Positions 1-6,866 of a stretch of 11,531 nt of DNA are shown here, piece by piece; position 1 is the stretch's first letter; the number at the start of each line of letters is the position of its first letter. Below the pieces are notes generated by a model. The model saw only the letters and a program-made list of their open reading frames with translations. It was not told where the DNA came from and did not search any database. The stretch comes from JAJNPS01 sp046589965 (GTDB lineage Bacteria > Pseudomonadota > Alphaproteobacteria > Rhodobacterales > Rhodobacteraceae). The position numbers and the translations under genes are program-made. The stretch lies in NCBI GenBank assembly GCA_046589965.1, contig JBKJVF010000188.1, positions 1 to 11,531 on the forward strand, given 5' to 3'.

Positions 1-28
1 ACACCTTGAGATCGGCAGAGAGCCTCAC
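1..28 (-). CDS. rnc: Ribonuclease III, first codons only (partial)
   Basis: A GTG at 28-26 overlaps the lepB stop codon (GTGA) and opens a frame reading MRLSADLKV before the window edge. This resembles the usual N-terminus of alphaproteobacterial RNase III, and rnc is the expected gene after lepB (lepB-rnc-era order, known from many Proteobacteria). RNase III cuts double-stranded RNA in rRNA processing. Only nine codons are visible, so the call rests on position, the 4-base overlap and the short N-terminal match. No catalytic residues can be seen. Confidence 0.55.
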
Positions 29-825
29 TCCACCGCCTTGAAATAACGGTCCGAGCGCCAGGTCCAGAAGAACAGCATCGACCGCCCGGCAGAAGAAAAG
101 ATCACCCTATCCGCCCGACCGATGAGGTATTCAGCGGGGACAAAGCCAACGCCTCCCGTATTGAGGCTGAAACGGCTGTCGAGGCTGTTGTCACGGTTGT
201 CGCCCATAAAGAAGTAATGGCCCGGCGGCACGGTGAAGATGTCGGTATTGTCGCCGGGGCCGTTGACGTCCACATTAAGGACCTCGTGGGTGCGGCCGCC
301 CGGCAAGGTTTCGATCGCCTTGGACTTGCTGCAGATCGCCCCTTCGCCGACAATCGTCTCGCAGCGCGGGCGGCTGCGCATCGGACCCTGAGGTTCGTTG
401 ATTTCTTCAAACGTGCCGTCCGGCACTTGCGGGGCCAGTTCGCCATTGAGGTACAGCAGACCGTCCTTCATCTGGACCGTGTCGCCGGGCAAACCAATCA
501 AACGCTTGATATAATCGCTGCCTACCGTGGGGTGGCGGAACACCACCACATCCCCGCGTTCAGGTTCCGACGCCAGAACCCGGCCCGAAATCGGGCAAAC
601 GCTGATCTTGGTCATCGGGATCTCGCACGAGTAGCGCGAGTAGCCATAGGCCATCTTGTTCACAAAGATGAAGTCGCCGATCAGCAGCGTGCTTTTCATC
701 GACTCGGTCGGAATCCAGAACGGCTGAAACAGGATGCTGCGAAATCCGATGGCGATCACAAGCGCCCAGAACACCGTCTTGATCGTCTCGATGACGCCGC
801 CGTCTGATTTCACGCTGCTGGCCAT
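25..825 (-). CDS. lepB: Signal peptidase I
   Basis: This inner-membrane serine/lysine protease removes signal peptides from proteins exported by Sec or Tat. The 266-residue product has one N-terminal membrane segment (about 14-32), then PTESMKS with the nucleophile Ser42, YIKRLIGLPGD with the general base Lys107, and the GDNRDNSLDSR box at 208-218. All family S26 motifs are intact. Four cysteines form two close pairs (C67/C77 and C155/C165), perhaps disulfides in the periplasmic domain. I chose the ATG at 825 because GGAG (837-840) lies 11 bases before it and the N-terminus then matches the usual short cytoplasmic tail. An upstream TTG at 885, overlapping the acpS stop as TTGA, would add 20 residues. 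The gene follows acpS and precedes rnc, and is probably co-transcribed with both. Confidence 0.96.
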   Translation of the reverse strand: MASSVKSDGGVIETIKTVFWALVIAIGFRSILFQPFWIPTESMKSTLLIGDFIFVNKMAYGYSRYSCEIPMTKISVCPISGRVLASEPERGDVVVFRHPTVGSDYIKRLIGLPGDTVQMKDGLLYLNGELAPQVPDGTFEEINEPQGPMRSRPRCETIVGEGAICSKSKAIETLPGGRTHEVLNVDVNGPGDNTDIFTVPPGHYFFMGDNRDNSLDSRFSLNTGGVGFVPAEYLIGRADRVIFSSAGRSMLFFWTWRSDRYFKAVE

Positions 826-881
826 GTGCCTAATGTCTCCGGTTGGACTGCGGCGCTTCATGCGCGTCTGGGTCTGGGCTG

Positions 882-1295
882 TCAAGGATGGGGGGCAAGC
901 GCGCGCGCCTCGATCACGACGAAGGCCTGCGCCCAGGGGTGGTCATCGGTCAGCGAAACATGGATGATCGCCTGATGGCCTGCAGGCGTCATCGCGGCAA
1001 GCCGTTCGGCGGCCCAGCCGGTGACATGCATGACGGGCTGGCCCGTTCGCAGATTGGTCACGGCCATGTCTTTCCAGGCAATTCCCATCCGAAGCCCGGT
1101 GCCCAGCGCCTTGGAACAAGCCTCTTTGGCGGCCCAGCGCTTGGCATAAGTGGCAGCGACAGCCCGGGGACGACCTTCGGCCCTGCTCTGTTCGCGGTCG
1201 GTAAAGACCCGGTTGCGGAACCTGTCACCAAAGCGCGCCAACGTCGCCTCTATCCGCTCGATGTTGCACAGGTCGGTGCCGATGCCGAGGATCAT
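882..1295 (-). CDS. acpS: Holo-[acyl-carrier-protein] synthase
   Basis: AcpS moves the 4'-phosphopantetheine arm from CoA to a serine of apo-ACP, switching on the carrier for fatty acid synthesis in the cytoplasm. The 137-residue protein has the usual length for the family. It carries GIGTDLCNIERIE near the N-terminus (Asp8, Mg ligand) and KRWAAKEACSKALGTG (Glu58, Mg ligand), and ends with the typical VSLTDDHPWAQAFVVIEA strand. The reading frame stays open to 1508, but the family start is clearly MILGIGTD, giving ATG at 1295. A weak GGA sits about 10 bases upstream. It lies before lepB on the same strand. Upstream it is cut off from pdxJ, its usual neighbour, by a plus-strand copper-protein gene, so it needs its own promoter or readthrough. 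I saw no convincing promoter hexamers in 1296-1486. Confidence 0.95.
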   Translation of the reverse strand: MILGIGTDLCNIERIEATLARFGDRFRNRVFTDREQSRAEGRPRAVAATYAKRWAAKEACSKALGTGLRMGIAWKDMAVTNLRTGQPVMHVTGWAAERLAAMTPAGHQAIIHVSLTDDHPWAQAFVVIEARALAPHP

Positions 1296-1300
1296 GAAAG

Positions 1301-1429
1301 TCAATTCCGACGGATGTGAACGATGCGACAGAACGCAACGGTAATGGGCGCGCCACGCCCTGTCCATTGCAATGACCGGGCTATCTGGGCGTCTGTCGCT
1401 GAACTGATCTCGATCATGGCGGCTTTCAT
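1301..1429 (-). CDS. Candidate 42-residue ORF before acpS
   Basis: This short frame has two in-frame ATGs (1429 and 1417) and ends in TGA only 5 bases before the acpS ATG. The predicted peptide begins MKAAMIEISSATDAQIARS and ends with a basic stretch, HIRRN. I do not recognise it. Neither ATG has a clear ribosome binding site; GAAAG before the second is the best. It could be a translated leader coupled to acpS, a remnant of a gene once lying between pdxJ and acpS, or chance. The tight spacing to acpS is the main argument for it. Confidence 0.22.
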   Translation of the reverse strand: MKAAMIEISSATDAQIARSLQWTGRGAPITVAFCRIVHIRRN

Positions 1430-1486
1430 GAAAACGGCGCTCTGTCGCGATGAGGGACGGACACCTCGCACAATCGGAGAACGACA

Positions 1487-2005
1487 ATGATACTTTCACG
1501 ACGCGCAAGTCTTGCTCTTACCGGTGCGCTGATCGCCGTGCTTGGCACCAGCGCGGCCCGCGCTGCTGACACCACCATTCAGGTGTCCTTGTGGGACAAA
1601 GGGCCGGATTCCATGATGTTGGAGCCTATGCCGATGATGGGCATGGGCAAGGGCCAGGGCATGTCAGGCGGCGATATGATGAAGGCGATGATGGGCATCA
1701 AGCTCGATGTGACCACAATTTCTGCCGGCAAGGCAACCTTCGAGGTCACGAACGATTCCAAGGACATCATCCACGAAATGGTCTTGTCGCCCATCGCTTC
1801 GCTGGATGTCACGTTGCCCTATATCACCGATGAATACAAAATCGACGAAGATGCCGCCGGTCATCTTGGCGAGGTTGCAGAGTTGGATCCGGGGAAATCC
1901 GGATCTTTGACGGTTGATCTCGAGCCGGGGCTTTACTTGTTGTACTGCAACATCCCAGGCCATTTCATCAATGGTATGTGGGCGGTCCTGACCGTTACTG
2001 AATAG
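1487..2005 (+). CDS. Secreted Met-rich cupredoxin (type-1 copper protein)
   Basis: A predicted periplasmic blue copper protein of 172 residues. It has a Sec signal peptide (arginines at 5-6, hydrophobic core 9-20, probable cleavage after ARA at 26). The C-terminal half shows a complete type-1 copper site: His96 in IIHEM, then Cys154, His159 and Met164 in YCNIPGHFINGMW. Between the first strand and the cupredoxin fold lies a Met-rich segment (43-69) with 11 methionines in 27 residues, a composition typical of Cu(I)-binding periplasmic proteins. GGAG (1476-1479) sits 7 bases before the ATG. The gene stands alone, opposite in strand to pdxJ and acpS on either side. Four lines that I counted by hand (1561-1620, 1741-1920) give 52-55% G+C, against about 63-67% in lines of acpS and pdxJ. 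Electron transfer or copper binding is likely. The partner is unknown and no copper-resistance gene is adjacent. Confidence 0.88.
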   Translation: MILSRRASLALTGALIAVLGTSAARAADTTIQVSLWDKGPDSMMLEPMPMMGMGKGQGMSGGDMMKAMMGIKLDVTTISAGKATFEVTNDSKDIIHEMVLSPIASLDVTLPYITDEYKIDEDAAGHLGEVAELDPGKSGSLTVDLEPGLYLLYCNIPGHFINGMWAVLTVTE

Positions 2006-2013
2006 ACGCAAGA

Positions 2014-2047
2014 CAGCAGTCGGTGACGGTTTCATCGACTGCTGCTC
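2014..2047. terminator. Bidirectional hairpin terminator between convergent genes
   Basis: The arms CAGCAGTCGGTGA (2014-2026) and TCATCGACTGCTG (2032-2044) pair over 13 positions with one G-T wobble, around a 5-base loop. The hairpin begins 8 bases after the copper-protein stop and lies 17 bases beyond the pdxJ stop, so it can end transcription from both sides. The T-tract is poor (CTCT on the plus strand), so efficiency is uncertain. Confidence 0.65.
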
Positions 2048-2061
2048 TCTGCCAGTACGCG

Positions 2062-2811
2062 CTACCTGCGCGCTTCGTCCATGCGTCGGCGCATCTCTTC
2101 GATGGCAGGACCGAGGCCAAGAAAGACCGCCTCGCCGATCAGGAAATGACCGATGTTGAGTTCCACAAGTTCGGGAATGGCGGCGATCTCGTGCACGTTG
2201 TCATAGGTGATGCCGTGACCTGCATGCACCTCCAGCCCCAGGCTGTGCGCATAAGTCGCGCCCTTGGACAGCGCATCAAGTTCGGCGGCGGCCTCGTCAA
2301 AGCGCCCTTCGGCATGCAGGTCGGAATAGTGGCCCGTGTGAAGTTCGACCACTGCGGCCCCGATCCGGGCCGATGCTTCGATCTGGCCGCGCGTGTGGCC
2401 GATGAACATCGACACCCGGATGCCCGCCGCGCGCAGAGGGGCAATGAAGGTCGCAAGCCTGTTGTCGTCGCCCGCGACGTCAAGGCCACCCTCGGTGGTG
2501 CGTTCTTCGCGCCGTTCGGGCACAAGACAGATCGCATGCGGCAAAAGCCGTAACGCCAGCGCCTGCATCTCGTCCGTCGCGGCGCACTCGAAGTTGAGCG
2601 GGATGCCAATCCCCGCCCGCAACGCCTCAATATCGGTATCGCGGATATGGCGGCGGTCTTCACGCAAATGGGCCGTGATCCCATCCGCACCCGCGGTTTC
2701 GGCCAGAATCGCTGCGCGCAACGGATCGGGCCATGCCGACCCCCGCGCGTTGCGCAAGGTGGCCACATGGTCGATGTTGACGCCAAGCCGGAGGGGCGTT
2801 CGATGTTTCAT
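2062..2811 (-). CDS. pdxJ: Pyridoxine 5'-phosphate synthase
   Basis: PdxJ condenses 1-deoxy-D-xylulose 5-phosphate with 3-amino-2-oxopropyl phosphate to close the pyridine ring, giving pyridoxine 5'-phosphate in the DXP-dependent vitamin B6 pathway. The 249-residue TIM barrel has the family landmarks: LGVNIDHVATLRNARG at the N-terminus, AHLREDRRHI (His48, Arg50), NFECA (Glu75), ELHTGHYSD and VHAGHGITYDNV (His199, matching the catalytic His near 193 in E. coli). The start at 2811 has GGAAG (2817-2821) 5 bases upstream. It is the last gene of the folK-rpoZ-rsh-DUF2062 run, 36 bases after the preceding gene. In related genomes, as I recall, acpS follows directly; here the copper-protein gene intervenes. 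Nothing in the protein looks damaged. Confidence 0.97.
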   Translation of the reverse strand: MKHRTPLRLGVNIDHVATLRNARGSAWPDPLRAAILAETAGADGITAHLREDRRHIRDTDIEALRAGIGIPLNFECAATDEMQALALRLLPHAICLVPERREERTTEGGLDVAGDDNRLATFIAPLRAAGIRVSMFIGHTRGQIEASARIGAAVVELHTGHYSDLHAEGRFDEAAAELDALSKGATYAHSLGLEVHAGHGITYDNVHEIAAIPELVELNIGHFLIGEAVFLGLGPAIEEMRRRMDEARR

Positions 2812-2847
2812 GTCAACTTCCGCGTTGCCGCATTCTAAGGAACAGAT

Positions 2848-3543
2848 TTAGGGTGTTCCGGGGCCGTCGTCATCAGAGTTTTCGGATTTTCCGGTCAGTC
2901 GCTGTTTGGCCTCGGCCAGCGCAGAGCGAAGATTGCGCCGACGTTCGCCCCGTTCCTTGGATTTGGCCGCCCTCGCCTTTTGGTAGGCATGCACCAGAGG
3001 GATCGTCGCATAGTAGAAAACAAGGCTGAGCACGATCCCCGGCAGCAACGCGCCGATCAGATAAGGCAGATAGACGAGGTCCCAGAATTCGCGCAAACCG
3101 CTCCAGTCCGCACGGGCATGCGTGAAGATGGCGATGAAGTTGTGCCACAGGTCATATCCCGCCTGCTCCAACGCACCCAAGATCGCCTTTGCGGTCAGCG
3201 GCGTCTGGATCCCCAGCATCCAGTGGCCCAGACTGACCGCCCCCACGGCAAAGAACGGCGTCGTGATCGGGTTGGAATTGAACGTGCCCAGAAGGGCCGC
3301 CAGGATATTGCCGCGCATCAGCCAAGCGAGGCCAGCGGCACAGATGAACTGTACGCCGGGCAAGGGAAGAAAGCCGATCAGACAGCCCGCAAAAACCCCG
3401 CGCGCAATCCGGTGCGGTTCGTCCGGCAGCCGCCGCATCCGGTGGATCATGTAGCGCGTGGCACGACGAAACCCGCCATCGGGGTAAAACAGTTGCCGGA
3501 ACCACGACCACCATCCGCGCGGCTGACGTCGCTTGAACACCAA
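2848..3543 (-). CDS. DUF2062 membrane protein
   Basis: An integral membrane protein of unknown function, about 231 residues. The N-terminus is basic (MVFKRRQPRGWW), followed by RMRRLPDEPHRIARGVFAG, then hydrophobic segments and the family motif LGTFNSNPITTPFF. A second hydrophobic pair lies around 165-195, and the C-terminal tail is charged and Lys/Arg-rich, ending in acidic residues. This pattern fits DUF2062. The start is TTG at 3543 or the next codon, GTG at 3540; AGGA in 3552-3556 lies 8 or 11 bases upstream. I favour TTG because relatives as I recall them begin MVFKRR. It sits 20 bases after rsh and 36 before pdxJ, so it is almost certainly co-transcribed with both. No link to (p)ppGpp can be read from the sequence. 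Confidence 0.88.
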   Translation of the reverse strand: MVFKRRQPRGWWSWFRQLFYPDGGFRRATRYMIHRMRRLPDEPHRIARGVFAGCLIGFLPLPGVQFICAAGLAWLMRGNILAALLGTFNSNPITTPFFAVGAVSLGHWMLGIQTPLTAKAILGALEQAGYDLWHNFIAIFTHARADWSGLREFWDLVYLPYLIGALLPGIVLSLVFYYATIPLVHAYQKARAAKSKERGERRRNLRSALAEAKQRLTGKSENSDDDGPGTP

Positions 3544-3563
3544 GGGGTCGGTCCTCTTTCGGA

Positions 3564-5681
3564 TCAGGGCTTGCGGGACAGATCGCGATGTCGCGCGATC
3601 TGGGCCACATCGGTTTCTGCTTCAAGTGCGGTCATCACCATGTGCAAATGTTCGACATCGCGCAGATCGACATCGATGATCAGGCGATAGAAGTCTGGTT
3701 TGCGGTCGGTGAATCTCAAGTCGGAGATATTGGCCTTTTGTTCGCCAATCAAGGTGCAGATACGACCAAGTACCCCCGCATCGTTGGAAATCGTGACATC
3801 GAAGCCAACGGTATAGCGCGCGGCATGACGCCCGGCGTGCCAATGCAGATCCACCCAGCGGCCGGGCTGTTCTTCAAACTCTTCCAGGGCCGGGCAATCG
3901 ATGGCGTGTATGACAACGCCTTGGCCACGATACGTGATGCCGACGATCCGCTCGCCCGGGACAGGCTGGCAGCACGGAGCACGGCGAAAGTCTTGGTTGG
4001 CGGTCAGCCCGACCACGGCAAGATGCGCGTCCACTTCTTCCGCTGTGGCCATGGACAGTTCGGGATACAGCGTCTCCACCACGCGGCGGGCGGTGACCTC
4101 GGCGGAACCAAGCCGCGCCAGCAGGTCGTTTTCGTCCGCCAAGCCCATCATCTTGGCAGCCGTGCGCAACGCCTTATCGGTTGCCTTCTTGCCGACATGG
4201 TCAAAGGCGGCGCGCGCCAATTCGTGACCCAGCTTCACAAACCGGCCGCGATCTTCTTCGCGCAAGGACCGCCGGATTGCGGCCTTGGCCCGCCCCGTGG
4301 TGACGATGTCGATCCACGACGCCTGCGGGCGCTGGCCTTCGGCGGTGATGATCTCCACCGACTGGCCGTTCTTCAGCCGCGTCCACAAGGGCACGCGTAT
4401 GCCATCGACCTTCGCCGACACGCAGGAATTGCCGATCCGAGTGTGGATGGCATAGGCGTAGTCGAGAGGTGTCGCACCGCGCGGCAACTGGATCACGTCT
4501 CCCTTTGGCGTAAAGCAAAAGACTTGATCAGAATACATCTCGAGTTTGACATGCTCGAGAAACTCGTCGTGATTTTCCTCGTCCATGCGTTCGGTCAGCG
4601 AGGCGATCCATTTCACCGGATCGACCGCAAAGGGGTTCTTGGCGCGCACGCCTTCGCGATAGGACCAGTGGGCGGCAACGCCCGCTTCGGCCACTTCATG
4701 CATTTCCTGGGTGCGAATCTGGACTTCGACGCGCTTGCCGTCGCGACCGCTGACCGTCGTGTGGATCGACCGATAGCCGTTGTTCTTGGGCTGGCTGATG
4801 TAGTCCTTGAACCGTCCCGGAACCGCGCGCCACCGCTGATGGATCACGCCCAGGATGCGGTAGCAGTCCGCCACATCGCCGCAAATGATGCGAAAGCCGT
4901 AAATGTCGGACAGGCGGCTGAACGCGAGGTCCTTTTCCTGCATCTTCCGCCAGATCGAATAGGGTTTTTTCGCACGCCCATAGACGGTCGCCTCGATCTG
5001 CGCCTTTTCCAGTTCGTTCCTGATATCGCTGGTGATCTTGTGGACGACGTCGCCCGCCTCGCGCTGCAGGGTCAGAAAGCGGCGGATGATGGAATTGCGG
5101 GCCTCTGGGTTGATCACCTTGAAGGACAGATCCTCCAGTTCCTCGCGCATCCACTGCATCCCCATGCGCCCGGCAAGGGGGGCATAGATCTCCATCGTCT
5201 CGCGGGCCTTTTGCGCCTGCTTGTCCACGCTCATCGACCGAATGGTGCGCATGTTGTGCAAGCGGTCCCCAAGCTTGACCAGGATCACCCGAAGATCCTT
5301 GGACATCGCGATGAAAAGCTTGCGGAAGTTTTCGGCCTGCTGGCTTTCCGACGAGGACAGTTGCAGATTGGTCAGCTTGGTGACGCCATCGACCAGTTCG
5401 GCCACCTCCGCCCCGAACAGGCGCGAGATTTCGGCATAGGTGGACTTGGTGTCTTCAATGGTGTCGTGCAACAGCGCAGTGATGATGGTTGCATCATCCA
5501 GTTGCTGTTCGGTCAGGATCGCGGAGACGGCGACGGGATGGGTGAAATAAGGCTCGCCCGATTTGCGGAACTGGCCCTCGTGCATTTTCACGCCATAGGC
5601 ATAGGCGGTCCGGATCGCCTCGGCGTTGCAGCGCGGATTGTAGTTCCGGACAAGCGCGATCAGGTCTTCGACGTCGATCAT
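3564..5681 (-). CDS. rsh: Bifunctional (p)ppGpp synthetase/hydrolase (Rsh, SpoT/RelA family)
   Basis: This enzyme makes and degrades the alarmone (p)ppGpp in response to starvation. The 705-residue protein shows the whole long-RSH layout. An N-terminal HD hydrolase has His48, His72-Asp73 (LLHDTIEDT) and Asp139 (KLGDRLHNMR). The synthetase has RFKD (290-293), NNGYRSIHTT and VEVQIRT (Glu319). A TGS domain follows (about 385-450), then a Cys/His region (APCCQPVPGE and HAIDCPALEEF) and a C-terminal ACT domain (about 630-700). All HD metal ligands are present, and the synthetase motif is the RxKD form typical of bifunctional enzymes, so both activities are predicted. The ATG at 5681 lies 27 bases after rpoZ, with only a weak GGGA upstream. 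Placing it in an operon with the omega subunit matters because omega forms part of a ppGpp-binding site on RNA polymerase. Confidence 0.97.
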   Translation of the reverse strand: MIDVEDLIALVRNYNPRCNAEAIRTAYAYGVKMHEGQFRKSGEPYFTHPVAVSAILTEQQLDDATIITALLHDTIEDTKSTYAEISRLFGAEVAELVDGVTKLTNLQLSSSESQQAENFRKLFIAMSKDLRVILVKLGDRLHNMRTIRSMSVDKQAQKARETMEIYAPLAGRMGMQWMREELEDLSFKVINPEARNSIIRRFLTLQREAGDVVHKITSDIRNELEKAQIEATVYGRAKKPYSIWRKMQEKDLAFSRLSDIYGFRIICGDVADCYRILGVIHQRWRAVPGRFKDYISQPKNNGYRSIHTTVSGRDGKRVEVQIRTQEMHEVAEAGVAAHWSYREGVRAKNPFAVDPVKWIASLTERMDEENHDEFLEHVKLEMYSDQVFCFTPKGDVIQLPRGATPLDYAYAIHTRIGNSCVSAKVDGIRVPLWTRLKNGQSVEIITAEGQRPQASWIDIVTTGRAKAAIRRSLREEDRGRFVKLGHELARAAFDHVGKKATDKALRTAAKMMGLADENDLLARLGSAEVTARRVVETLYPELSMATAEEVDAHLAVVGLTANQDFRRAPCCQPVPGERIVGITYRGQGVVIHAIDCPALEEFEEQPGRWVDLHWHAGRHAARYTVGFDVTISNDAGVLGRICTLIGEQKANISDLRFTDRKPDFYRLIIDVDLRDVEHLHMVMTALEAETDVAQIARHRDLSRKP

Positions 5682-5708
5682 GCGTGTCCCGCCCAGGCCA
5701 GCCCGGCC

Positions 5709-6062
5709 TTAATGGTCGCCTTGCGCTTCCATCAATGCGCGCAACAGGCGCTCTTCGGACATGTCGTCCGACAGCGGGCGGTCGATCTCGCCCACCATCA
5801 AAAGGGCCATCTGGTCCTCTTCGGGCTCGTCCACCTCGATCTGAGTCTGGTGGCTTTCGATCATGCGTTCGCGCAAGCTGTCCGCGCTTTGGGTTTCCTC
5901 TGCGATCTCGCGCAGGGACACGACAGGGTTCTTGTCATTGTCGCGGTCGATGGTGACGGGCGAGCCCGCCTGAATCTCGCGTGCGCGATGGGCGGCAAGC
6001 ATTACCAGCTCAAACCGGTTCGGCACTTTGTCAACGCAATCTTCGACCGTCACGCGGGCCAT
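5709..6062 (-). CDS. rpoZ: RNA polymerase omega subunit
   Basis: Omega binds the beta-prime subunit and helps core RNA polymerase assemble; in E. coli its N-terminus forms ppGpp site 1 together with beta-prime. The 117-residue product begins MARVTVEDCVDKVPNRFELV, with the MAR start and NRFELV helix of the family, and continues with LAAHRAREI and NPVVSLREIAEE. It is longer than the 91-residue E. coli protein because of an acidic C-terminal tail (EVDEPEEDQ onward), a length usual in alphaproteobacteria. GGAG (6070-6073) sits 7 bases before the ATG. It lies 36 bases after folK and 27 before rsh on the same strand. The MARVTV start keeps the residues used for ppGpp contact in E. coli. Confidence 0.96.
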   Translation of the reverse strand: MARVTVEDCVDKVPNRFELVMLAAHRAREIQAGSPVTIDRDNDKNPVVSLREIAEETQSADSLRERMIESHQTQIEVDEPEEDQMALLMVGEIDRPLSDDMSEERLLRALMEAQGDH

Positions 6063-6077
6063 GGGCTCACTCCAACA

Positions 6078-6099
6078 AGAAAGGCGGCAGGAAGGCCGC
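6078..6099 (-). terminator. Weak hairpin at the folK stop (possible attenuator)
   Basis: On the minus strand, GCGGC (6099-6095, starting at the last base of the folK stop codon) can pair with GCCGC (6088-6084) around a 6-base loop, followed by CTTTCTTGTT. The stem is only 5 pairs and the T-run is broken. It could let some transcripts stop between folK and rpoZ, but it is too weak for a firm call. Confidence 0.25.
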
Positions 6100-6725
6100 T
6101 ATGTAGGGCTTTGCGGGACGGATGACAAGAAGGGATCATTGGGGCCCGACAAGGGAACAACGCCGGTCCGATCCGCCTCTGGAAGCGCCGCCAACATCTG
6201 ACGCACCGTGAGCCCGATACGTGGATGCAGCCAGTCTGGTGCCACATCGGCCAGCGGCACGAGAACAAAGGCGCGGTCCTGCATGCGCGGATGCGGCAGG
6301 ATGGGCTGGTCTGGGGTCGTCGTCGCCTGCGTTTCGGGCGGCAACGACCGCCAAGCATCCTGAGTCGCCGCGTCCGGCAGAATCGAATCGCCCGCCGCAA
6401 GCAAATCAATGTCGAGCGTGCGCATTCCCCACCGATTTGCGCGAAGTCTGCCGAAATTCTGCTCAATTTTGTGGAGTTTGCCTAGAACTGACGCAACGTC
6501 ACAAAAAGTTTTCGTTGTGATGATAGCTGCCGCATTCACATAATCCGGGCCCGCGCCCGACGGGAAACAGGGCGTCGAGAAGAACCGACTCACGGCCATA
6601 ACGTCCAGTCCGGCGGATGAAAAAGTCGCAAGAGCGGATCTGAGCGTCGTTTCCGGGCGCCGCCCCTCAAACGGCAGATTTGCGCCGAGCGCTATCAGCA
6701 ATTGATTTTGCGGCAGCGCAGACAA
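6099..6725 (-). CDS. folK: 6-hydroxymethyl-7,8-dihydropterin pyrophosphokinase (HPPK)
   Basis: FolK transfers pyrophosphate from ATP to 6-hydroxymethyl-7,8-dihydropterin, the step before dihydropteroate synthase in folate synthesis. The 208-residue protein has LLIALGANLP near the start, VSRFFSTPCFP (46-55), PDYVNAAA, and the signature RWGMRTLDIDLLA, in which Asp105 and Asp107 are the Mg ligands (Asp95/Asp97 in E. coli). LPHPRMQDRAFVLVPL follows. It is somewhat longer than the 159-residue E. coli enzyme, with an insert around 111-140 and a C-terminal extension. The start is read as TTG at 6725, with AAGGA (6735-6739) 9 bases upstream; no nearby ATG fits. It is the first gene of the operon with rpoZ and rsh, and diverges from the NYN gene across a 141-base gap that must hold both promoters. 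Confidence 0.93.
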   Translation of the reverse strand: MSALPQNQLLIALGANLPFEGRRPETTLRSALATFSSAGLDVMAVSRFFSTPCFPSGAGPDYVNAAAIITTKTFCDVASVLGKLHKIEQNFGRLRANRWGMRTLDIDLLAAGDSILPDAATQDAWRSLPPETQATTTPDQPILPHPRMQDRAFVLVPLADVAPDWLHPRIGLTVRQMLAALPEADRTGVVPLSGPNDPFLSSVPQSPT

Positions 6726-6748
6726 TGGTACCTATCCTTTTGAGCGTC

Positions 6749-6776
6749 TTGCTGCCGGACCGCGCTGGCCTATATT
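6749..6776 (+). promoter_or_regulatory. Possible sigma-70-like promoter for the NYN gene
   Basis: TTGCTG (6749-6754) and TATATT (6771-6776) are separated by 16 bases, on the plus strand in the divergent gap between folK and the NYN gene. The -10 matches TATAAT in 5 of 6 positions; the -35 matches TTGACA only in its first three. Transcription would begin near 6783, about 84 bases before the ATG at 6867. I saw no equally clear site for folK on the other strand; a TTGAAA in this gap lacks a good -10. Confidence 0.35.
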
Positions 6777-6866
6777 CCAAGGCGGTTCGACTGTCGATTT
6801 CAAGAACGCTTCTGGGGCGCGATTTGGAGATGAGATTGGACGGGCGTCATACTCAAGGGGACTGTG

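Noticed and set aside
1296..1486. Promoter hexamers or a metal-regulator box in the acpS/copper-protein gap
   Set aside because: I looked on both strands and found only poor matches with wrong spacing, and no clear dyad of the CueR type.
2023..2553. Plus-strand frame after the copper-protein gene, opposite pdxJ
   Set aside because: It starts inside the terminator hairpin, has no ribosome binding site, and mirrors pdxJ in register.
3588..6125. An 845-codon open frame on the plus strand, antisense to rsh and rpoZ
   Set aside because: It is in exact codon register with both genes, so its only possible stops come from sense codons TTA, CTA and TCA, which this high-G+C genome avoids. Its translation has no recognisable domain.
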